A stretch of 6,820 bases of DNA from Chloroflexota bacterium (GTDB taxonomy: Bacteria > Chloroflexota > Limnocylindria > QHBO01), in NCBI GenBank assembly GCA_005879775.1, contig VBJX01000125.1, forward strand, positions 1-6,820, given 5' to 3'. Below, piece after piece: positions 1 through 4,762 of this stretch. Under the pieces are notes generated by a model that had not been told where the DNA came from, ran no database searches, and saw only the letters and a program-made list of their open reading frames with translations. Each line of letters begins with the position of its first letter. Position 1 is the stretch's first letter. The position numbers were made by a program, and so were the translations under genes.

Positions 1-959
1 CCGTTGTCCGAGGCGAAGAAGACGTAGGTGTTGTCGAGCTTGCCCGCCGCCACCAGGGCGGCCAGGACCTGCTCCAGCAGGTCTTCGACTCCCCGTGTCG
101 TACGCAGCCGGCCGCGCTGGAAGGAGTCGGCGCTCTTGATCTGGGCGTCGGTCATCAGGGGGATGCCCTGCACCCAGGCCGGCTTGTCGCGCACGTCGTC
201 CTCGTTGAACGAGGGGCTGCGGAGGCAGCTCTCGCGCGGGAACTCCCCCGAGTGGCGGTCGGGGGGGATGGCGGGCGCGTGGGGCGCCTCGGGGGCCAGA
301 TACAGGAAGAAGGGCTCGGTCCGGCTGGCCGCCTTCTGAATGTAGTCCACGGCCCGACGCGTCAGAACGTCGGTGCTGTACTCGTCGGGCTGCGCGCCGT
401 ACCGGGAGACGTGGCCGTTGTCGTTGATCCAGTAGTTGTAGTAGCGGCCGTCCTCGAAGTCGGAGAGGTGGCCGAACCACTCGTCCCAGCCCGGCGGGAC
501 GTAGGTCTCGGCCGCGCCCTCCGGATAGCCGTTCAGGTACTTGCCCATGAGGGCGGTGCGATACCCGCCCGCCTTCAGCCAGACGGCGATCGTGGAAGCG
601 TCGCCGTGGAAGGACGGGAAGCCGCCGTCCGGGGGCTCGTTGTAGACGAGCCGATGGTTGTGGGCGTACTGGCCGGTGAGGATGGACCCGCGGGAGGGAG
701 CGCACAGGGCCGTCGTCACGTACGCACGCGAGAACGTGGTGCCCGGCTGGCCCATCGCGATCGGCAGTCGCGGCAGGAGCTGGGCGGTGTCGACGTCGAG
801 GTCGTCGGCCAGCACGAGCACGATGTTGGGCCGGGGTCCGGGGGTCGGGGTGGCGCTCGCCGGCGCCCTGGGGGCCGTGGACGAGCCGCCCCCGCAGGTG
901 GCCGCGAGCAGGGCCGTCATGAGGGTCAACCCGCGACCGCACACCTGGAGGTTGCTCAC
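1..959 (-). CDS. Type I (formylglycine) sulfatase, secreted, probably a lipoprotein; 3' end cut by the window edge
   Basis: This gene encodes about 320 residues of a sulfatase that would hydrolyse sulfate esters outside the cytoplasm. A metal-binding Asp pair lies at 52-53 (LADDLD). The sulfatase signature CAPSRGSILTG starts at Cys86, the residue oxidised to formylglycine. Further active-site candidates are Lys140 (MGKYLNG), His227 (APEAPHAP) and Asp318-Asn319 (FASDNG), just before the sequence ends. The GKYLNGYP and YYNYWINDNG stretches recall N-acetylglucosamine-6-sulfatase-like enzymes, but the substrate cannot be assigned. I chose the GTG at 959 because it supplies Arg9 and the hydrophobic stretch LTLMTALLAA, followed by Cys22 and a Pro/Ala/Thr-rich tether (28-44); AAGGG lies 4 nt upstream of it. 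The ATG at 920 would lose the charged n-region. The Thr before Cys22 makes a poor lipobox, so lipidation is uncertain. No sulfatase-maturating enzyme is in view. The gene diverges from the serine hydrolase remnant. Confidence 0.93.
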   Translation of the reverse strand, partial: MSNLQVCGRGLTLMTALLAATCGGGSSTAPRAPASATPTPGPRPNIVLVLADDLDVDTAQLLPRLPIAMGQPGTTFSRAYVTTALCAPSRGSILTGQYAHNHRLVYNEPPDGGFPSFHGDASTIAVWLKAGGYRTALMGKYLNGYPEGAAETYVPPGWDEWFGHLSDFEDGRYYNYWINDNGHVSRYGAQPDEYSTDVLTRRAVDYIQKAASRTEPFFLYLAPEAPHAPAIPPDRHSGEFPRESCLRSPSFNEDDVRDKPAWVQGIPLMTDAQIKSADSFQRGRLRTTRGVEDLLEQVLAALVAAGKLDNTYVFFASDN

Positions 960-982
960 GCTGCCCTTGGCGCCCGTTTGCA

Positions 983-995
983 CCTTTTCATTCTA
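983..995 (-). promoter_or_regulatory. Possible -10 element of the sulfatase gene
   Basis: The short gap between the sulfatase start and the hydrolase remnant contains a local AT-rich patch. On the minus strand it reads TAGAAT (complement of 990-995), one base from the sigma-70 -10 consensus, placing a start of transcription near 983 and a leader of about 24 nt before the GTG at 959. I see no good -35 hexamer 16-18 bp further upstream, so this is weak evidence. Confidence 0.25.
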
Positions 996-1021
996 CTTGC
1001 CGAAGTCGCGCCCCTGCGGAA

Positions 1022-1475
1022 GGGATCGACCTCTCGCGCATCGAGGAGCTGGCGGGGCGCGTCGAGCGGGGACAGCGCGGGCGCATCCGCAGCCTGCTGA
1101 TCGCGCGTCGCGGGCGCCTGGCCTACGAGCGCTACTGGTACGGCAGGCCCGGGACCTCGCGAAGCTCGGCCAGCTCTACCTGGAGGGCGGGGCCTGGGCG
1201 GGCGGGCGCGTGGTGTCCGAGGAGTGGGTGCGCGAGAGCACGCAGGCCTGGATCCCGTCCGACCCCGGCTCGCACTACGGGTTCCAGTGGTGGCTGCACG
1301 GGCTGGCCGCGGGGAGCCCGCCGAACGACGTGACCACGGCTGGGGGTACCGCGGCCAGCACCTGTTCGTGGCTCCGCGCCTTGGCCTCGTGGTGGTGATG
1401 AACGGCCAGAACGAGCAGGACGACCCGGGCCTGCGCGTTTTCCTGGACGAGGTCGTGCCCGCGGTGCGGCCCTAG
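1022..1475 (+). pseudogene. Serine hydrolase (beta-lactamase / S12 family) remnant lacking its catalytic core
   Basis: Two ends of a penicillin-binding-protein-like serine hydrolase are recognisable in different frames. The N-terminal piece (1022 to about 1140) reads GIDLSRIEELAGRV, then RSLLIARRGRLAYERYWYG, the usual lead-in before the catalytic domain. At about 1138-1147 it passes directly into the C-terminal part in another frame: RDLAKLGQLYLEGG, RVVSEEWVRES and YGFQWWLHG. A second frame change near 1330-1340 is needed to continue as HGWGYRGQHLFVAPRLGLVVVMNG, ending at the TAG at 1473-1475. The SxxK nucleophile and YxN region, normally around 200 residues between these blocks, are absent. 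No start codon with a ribosome binding site is evident for the first piece, so the 5' end is probably lost too. About 150 residues remain of a family usually 350-450 long. It cannot encode an active enzyme. Whether the breaks are biological or assembly errors cannot be told here. Confidence 0.8.
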
Positions 1476-1557
1476 CGGTCCTGTCGGATTCCCGGCCGAC
1501 TGTCCGGCTTTCGACCCGGGGCCTGCGGCTAAATCGTTGATTCTCCTGGAGCGAGAG

Positions 1558-1574
1558 TTGGCATCGGCCTTGCC
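1558..1574 (+). promoter_or_regulatory. Sigma-54-like -24/-12 sequence before the receiver gene
   Basis: TTGGCATCGGCCTTGCC carries the GG (1560-1561) and GC (1572-1573) dinucleotides at the exact 10-nt separation of the sigma-54 consensus TGGCACG-N4-TTGC. It matches TGGCA and TTGC, with a pyrimidine (T) for the following C and a C for the G. Transcription would begin near 1585, only about 3 nt before the ATG at 1588. That would give an almost leaderless mRNA, which argues against it unless the true start codon lies elsewhere. The rest of the gap from 1476 to 1587 holds nothing else I can support. Confidence 0.28.
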
Positions 1575-1587
1575 CCCTGAACGGGGC

Positions 1588-2013
1588 ATGTCCGACCGTC
1601 TTCTCGTCGTCGACGACGACGACGCCATCCGCCAGACGCTCCGCTCCTTCTTCGAGGCCGCGGGCTTCGAGGTCGACGCCGCGTCGAACCTCCTCGAGGC
1701 GGCCGACCGCCTCGCCGCCTCGAAGTACGCCGCGGTGATCGTCGACATCTGCCTCACCGAGCGCGGCACCGAGGGCCTCGCCATCGCCGCCTACGTGCGC
1801 CAGATCGGGCAGGAGCTCACGGTCGTCATCCTCACCGCCTACGGGTCACCGCAGAGAGCGGCGGCCGCGGCCCGGCTGGATGTCGACGCGTTCCTGCACA
1901 AGCCGGTGAGCCTGGTGTGGCTCGCGAGCTTCCTGCGAGCGCGCATCGCGGCTCGCCGAGGGGCGCCCGAGGCGGGGGACTCCGCCGGCCCCGTGGCGGC
2001 CAACGCGAGCTGA
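1588..2013 (+). CDS. Receiver-only response regulator
   Basis: This is a 141-residue CheY-like receiver domain that would be phosphorylated by a histidine kinase not present in the window. The acidic cluster Asp9-Asp12 follows the first beta strand (RLLVVDDDD). The phosphoacceptor is Asp53 (AVIVDICLTE), the switch Thr is Thr83 (VVILTAYG), and the conserved Lys-Pro pair is at 105-106 (FLHKPVS). After about residue 125 only a short Arg/Ala/Gly-rich tail remains, so there is no DNA-binding or enzymatic output domain. The start at ATG 1588 puts the first beta strand immediately after the N-terminus, as usual. A TTG at 1537 in the same frame would add 17 residues of no recognisable character. No strong Shine-Dalgarno sequence is visible; ACGGGG just upstream is the best available. 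It lies 144 bp before the ABC ATPase gene and may act with the small Fis-type protein further downstream. Confidence 0.9.
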   Translation: MSDRLLVVDDDDAIRQTLRSFFEAAGFEVDAASNLLEAADRLAASKYAAVIVDICLTERGTEGLAIAAYVRQIGQELTVVILTAYGSPQRAAAAARLDVDAFLHKPVSLVWLASFLRARIAARRGAPEAGDSAGPVAANAS

Positions 2014-2157
2014 GAGACCGCGTCCACATCCCGCTTTCGGGAAGCCGCCGTCCCACGAGCGAACACCCCGTGCGACCCGCCTGAGCGACAAACCGCTGTG
2101 CCCGAAGGCGGGAAGCACCTCGGGGCGATGGCACGAGGCTTGTTGCTGCTCCCGCGC
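2014..2157 (+). other. Intergenic leader of the ABC ATPase gene, with an imperfect inverted repeat
   Basis: This 144-bp gap holds no convincing gene. Two 12-mers, CCCGCTTTCGGG at 2030-2041 and CCCGAAGGCGGG at 2101-2112, are inverted copies of each other at 11 of 12 positions, about 60 bp apart. They could be paired operator sites, but both are nearly self-complementary GC-rich words, so chance is a fair explanation. There is no T-run, hence no intrinsic terminator signal after the receiver gene, and read-through into the ATPase gene is possible. Confidence 0.3.
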
Positions 2158-2823
2158 ATGATCCGACTGCGCGGCGTGGAGAAATGCTACGACCTGGGCG
2201 GGGGCAAGGTATGGGTGCTCCGCCGGATCGACCTCGACGTGAAGGAGGGCGAGTTCATCTCCATCATGGGCCCCTCGGGGGCCGGCAAGTCGACGCTCCT
2301 CCACGTGCTCGGGATGCACGACAGCGCCTGGACCGGCGAGTACTACCTCCTCGACCAGCCGGTGCATGCCCTCGACAAGAAGAGGCGGGCCGAGCTGCAG
2401 AAGAAGAACATCGGGTTCGTCTTCCAGAGCTACCACCTGCTCGACGACCTCACCGTCTACGAGAACCTCGAGATCCCGCTCTCGTACCGGGACGTGAAGA
2501 AGAGCGAGCGGCAGTCCATCGTGGCCGACGTGCTGGACCGCTTCCAGATCGTGGGCAAGAAGGACCTCTACCCCACGCAGCTCTCCGGCGGGCAGCAGCA
2601 GCTGGTCGCGGTGGCCCGGGCGGTGGTGGCGAGTCCGAAGGCGATCCTCGCCGACGAGCCCACCGGGAACCTCCACTCGAGCCAGGCCCACGAGATCATG
2701 GAGCTGTTCAAGAAGCTCAATCGCGAGGGAACCACGATCGTCCAGGTCACGCATTCGGAGACGAACGCCGCCTACGGGGACCGCATCGTGAAGATGGCGG
2801 ACGGCTGGATCGTCAAGGGTTGA
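2158..2823 (+). CDS. ABC transporter ATP-binding protein, MacB/LolD type
   Basis: This 221-residue cytoplasmic nucleotide-binding subunit would power a MacB/FtsX-like permease. Motifs appear in order: Walker A GPSGAGKS at 38-45, Q-loop Gln90 (FVFQSYHLL), signature LSGGQ at 142-146, Walker B ending in Asp166-Glu167 (AILADEPTG), and switch His199 (QVTHSE). All catalytic residues are present. Two positions depart from the usual MacB/LolD sequence: LSGGQQQ is followed by Leu149 rather than Arg, and the D-loop reads NLHSSQ with His173 in place of Asp. I recall the same variants in acidobacterial relatives, which would make them lineage features, but this is from memory. I chose the ATG at 2158 because MIRLRGVEKCY is the typical family N-terminus. 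In-frame ATG 2128 and GTG 2098 would add 10 or 20 residues, and none of the three has a strong ribosome binding site. The likely partners are the downstream permeases, separated from it by the Fis-type gene. Confidence 0.95.
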   Translation: MIRLRGVEKCYDLGGGKVWVLRRIDLDVKEGEFISIMGPSGAGKSTLLHVLGMHDSAWTGEYYLLDQPVHALDKKRRAELQKKNIGFVFQSYHLLDDLTVYENLEIPLSYRDVKKSERQSIVADVLDRFQIVGKKDLYPTQLSGGQQQLVAVARAVVASPKAILADEPTGNLHSSQAHEIMELFKKLNREGTTIVQVTHSETNAAYGDRIVKMADGWIVKG

Positions 2824-2882
2824 CCCGCTCCGGCGGTTCGGATGTGGGACGGCGACTGTGCGGTGCTGAACGACCGGGTCGA

Positions 2883-2896
2883 TCCAACGGGTTGGA
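2883..2896 (+). repeat. Perfect dyad upstream of the Fis-type gene
   Basis: TCCAAC and GTTGGA form a perfect 6-bp inverted repeat around a 2-bp spacer. It lies in the 169-bp gap after the ATPase gene, roughly 80-90 bp before the transcription start predicted from the sigma-54-like sequence at 2949. That distance suits an enhancer or operator site. No T-run follows, so it is unlikely to be a terminator. Confidence 0.35.
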
Positions 2897-2917
2897 CCGA
2901 GCTGGTTAACTGCCGCC

Positions 2918-2934
2918 GGCCGAAGCGCTTGGCC
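2918..2934 (+). repeat. Imperfect dyad with a perfect 8-bp core
   Basis: The core AAGCGCTT (2923-2930) is self-complementary and is flanked on both sides by GGCC, with one extra G on the left arm. It sits about 15 bp upstream of the sigma-54-like sequence. It could be a protein-binding site, but GC-rich palindromes of this size are common. Confidence 0.22.
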
Positions 2935-2948
2935 TCGCGGGCCCTGCC

Positions 2949-2964
2949 TGGCACGAAGCTTGGT
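2949..2964 (+). promoter_or_regulatory. Sigma-54-like -24/-12 sequence before the Fis-type gene
   Basis: TGGCACGAAGCTTGGT matches the sigma-54 consensus TGGCACG-N4-TTGC at every specified base except the final C of the -12 GC, which is G here. That base is normally important, so the site may be weak or fortuitous. Transcription would start near 2975, which leaves the Shine-Dalgarno sequence at 2981-2988 within the leader. It would drive the Fis-type gene and the permeases after it. Confidence 0.33.
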
Positions 2965-2980
2965 CCGAACGCCCCTCGAC

Positions 2981-2988
2981 GAGGAGGG
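2981..2988 (+). promoter_or_regulatory. Strong ribosome binding site that fixes the Fis-type start
   Basis: GAGGAGGG lies 4 nt before the ATG at 2993 and is the clearest Shine-Dalgarno sequence in the window. It decides for 2993 over the in-frame ATG/GTG-type starts near 2960, which would place this purine run inside the coding sequence. Confidence 0.75.
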
Positions 2989-2992
2989 ATCC

Positions 2993-3226
2993 ATGCCGGA
3001 AGACACGCCGGAAGGGCTGCTCGAAGGGCGCACGCTGCGCGACCTGCTCGACGACTACGAGCGGGACCTGATCGTCTCCGCGCTGCAGGCGACCGGGGGC
3101 AACCAGCGCCGGGCCGCCGACCGCCTCGGGGTGCTGCCCACGACCCTGCACGAGAAGCTGAAGCGGCTGGGCCTGCGACCTCGGCCCGAGCCCGGCATCG
3201 CCGAGCCGCAGCGCGGCGCGGCCTGA
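2993..3226 (+). CDS. Stand-alone Fis-type helix-turn-helix protein
   Basis: This 77-residue protein consists almost entirely of a Fis-family (HTH_8) DNA-binding domain, normally found at the C-terminus of NtrC-type sigma-54 activators and RegA/ActR-type response regulators. The diagnostic stretch runs from about residue 22 to 61: YERDLIVSALQATGGN, then RRAADRLGV (helix 2) and TTLHEKLKRLGL (recognition helix). The preceding 14-21 (TLRDLLDD) probably belongs to the first helix. No receiver or AAA+ domain precedes it, and the strong ribosome binding site shows that it is made as a small protein, not as the tail of a larger one. It ends 10 bp before the first permease gene and is almost certainly co-transcribed with it. 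Paired with the receiver-only protein encoded upstream, it may supply the DNA-binding half of a split regulator, although it could equally act alone as an autoregulator. Confidence 0.85.
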   Translation: MPEDTPEGLLEGRTLRDLLDDYERDLIVSALQATGGNQRRAADRLGVLPTTLHEKLKRLGLRPRPEPGIAEPQRGAA

Positions 3227-3337
3227 GAATCGCCGAATGCGCGGGCTCCTGGACACCGCGCGCCAGGACGTGCGTCAGGCCCGGCGCTCCCTGGGAGCGA
3301 GCCCTGCCTTCACCGCGATAGCCATCCTCACCCTGGC

Positions 3338-3454
3338 CCTCGGCGCCTGGGGCGCGACGCGCGTGCGGGCCGGGCTGCTCTTCGGCGTGACTCCGACCGA
3401 CCCCGCGACGCTCCTCGCGGGTGCCCTGCTGCTCACCGCCGTGGCCGTCCTGGC
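3338..3454 (+). repeat. Direct repeat copy 1: C-terminal permease segment misplaced near the 5' end
   Basis: This 117-bp stretch matches 4602-4718 at 115 positions; the differences are at 3348 and 3367. The stretch from 3368 to 3454 (87 bp) is identical. Both mismatches change the protein (Trp for Gly, Arg for Leu in this copy). It encodes AGLLFGVTPTDPATLLAGAL, which belongs at the C-terminus of the family, not after the first helix. The left boundary falls where ordinary helix-1 DNA resembles the donor, so short homology may have guided the join. Confidence 0.95.
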
Positions 3455-4601
3455 CCGCTTCGGCGCGGAGGCCGAGCCCGTGCTCGGGGCGGTGGTGTCG
3501 GCGCGCTTCTTTCCGATCCTCGGGGAGCCCATGCTCGGCCGCACGTTCCGCGCCGAGGAGGACGGACAGCCGTTGGCGGTCGTCTCCTACTCCCTGTGGC
3601 AGCGCCGCTACGGCGGCCGTCCCGACGCGATCGGCCAGACCATAGAGCTGGTCGACCGGCCGTACACCATCGTGGGAGTGATGCCGCCCGAGTTCGAATA
3701 CCCGGGGCGCAGCTTCGACGTGTGGTCGACCCTGGGCTCGGCCCTGTCGCGTACCCCGGACCAGTTGACCAGCCGCTCCCTGCGGATCTTCCGGGTGGTG
3801 CTCAAGCGCAGGGCGGGAGTGACCGCGGCCGGCGCCCAGGCCGAGGCCACGGCCATCTCCGCGTCCCTCGCGAAGGAGCATCCGGAGACGAACGCGGGGT
3901 TCCAGATGCAGCTCACCCCGCTCCGCGAGCGCCTGCTGGGGGAGGTCCGGCCCGCCCTCCTGGCCCTGCTGGGCGCGGTGGGGTTCGTCCTCCTGATCGC
4001 GTGCGCCAACGTGGCCCACCTGTCGCTGGCCCGCGCGACCGCGCGCGGTCGCGAGATGGCAGTCCGCCGGGCCCTGGGCGCCAGCAACGGCGACCTGGGC
4101 GGTGGAGGCCCTGCGTCGGCTCGAGCCCGCCGGCCTGCCACGGCTGTCCACGGTGCGCGTGGACGGCACGGTCCTGCTCTTCGCCCTGGCCCTCTCCGTC
4201 GGCACCGGCGTGCTCTTCGGCCTGGCCCCGGCGCTCTCCTCCGCCCGGGCCGATCTCGTGGGCGCGCTGCGCGACGGATCCCGCCTCGCCAGCGAGGCGG
4301 TCCTTCGCGCCCTGGCCGAGGTGGATCTCCGCCTGGCCACCACTCGTGTGCAGACCATGAGGGATCTGGTGGCCGGCTCCGTGGCCCGCCCCCGCTTCAA
4401 CATGCTCCTGCTCTCCGCCTTCGCGCTCCTGGCCCTCGCCCTGGCAGCGGTGGGCACCTACGGGGTCATCGCCTACGGAGTGGCCCAGCGCACGCGGGAG
4501 ATCGGCGTGCGCCTGGCCCTCGGCGCCCGGCCGGGACAGGTCGTGTCGGCGGTGGTGCGGCAGGGCCTCGGCCTCACCGCGGCCGGGGTGGCCACCGGCC
4601 T

Positions 4602-4718
4602 CCTCGGCGCCGGGGGCGCGACGCGCGTGCTGGCCGGGCTGCTCTTCGGCGTGACTCCGACCGACCCCGCGACGCTCCTCGCGGGTGCCCTGCTGCTCAC
4701 CGCCGTGGCCGTCCTGGC
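4602..4718 (+). repeat. Direct repeat copy 2: the same segment in its normal place
   Basis: This copy lies in the family's expected position, directly before the terminal LPARRAARIDP motif, and is read in the frame entered after the 4097-4100 break. The offset from copy 1 is 1264 bp, so each copy is in the correct frame of its own segment and both encode nearly the same peptide. Confidence 0.95.
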
Positions 4719-4762
4719 GAGCTACCTGCCCGCGCGCAGGGCCGCCCGCATCGATCCCCCGC

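Noticed and set aside
252..1100. Plus-strand open frame of 282 codons
   Set aside because: It is antisense to the sulfatase gene, whose active-site motifs are all present on the minus strand.
1483..1500. GTCGG / CCGAC hairpin after the hydrolase remnant, possible terminator
   Set aside because: It has only a 5-bp stem with an 8-nt loop and no T-run, too weak to call an intrinsic terminator.
1846..3033. Long minus-strand open frame (395 codons)
   Set aside because: It lies antisense across the receiver and the ATPase genes, both of which have complete motif sets on the plus strand.
2772..4457. Long minus-strand open frame (561 codons)
   Set aside because: It lies antisense to recognisable ATPase-end, Fis-type and permease sequence. 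Its translation is Arg/Ala/Gly-rich with no family pattern, as expected of a shadow frame in GC-rich DNA.
3338..4718. Direct repeats as ends of a mobile element
   Set aside because: Both copies and the DNA between them are permease coding sequence. There is no transposase, terminal inverted repeat or target-site duplication.
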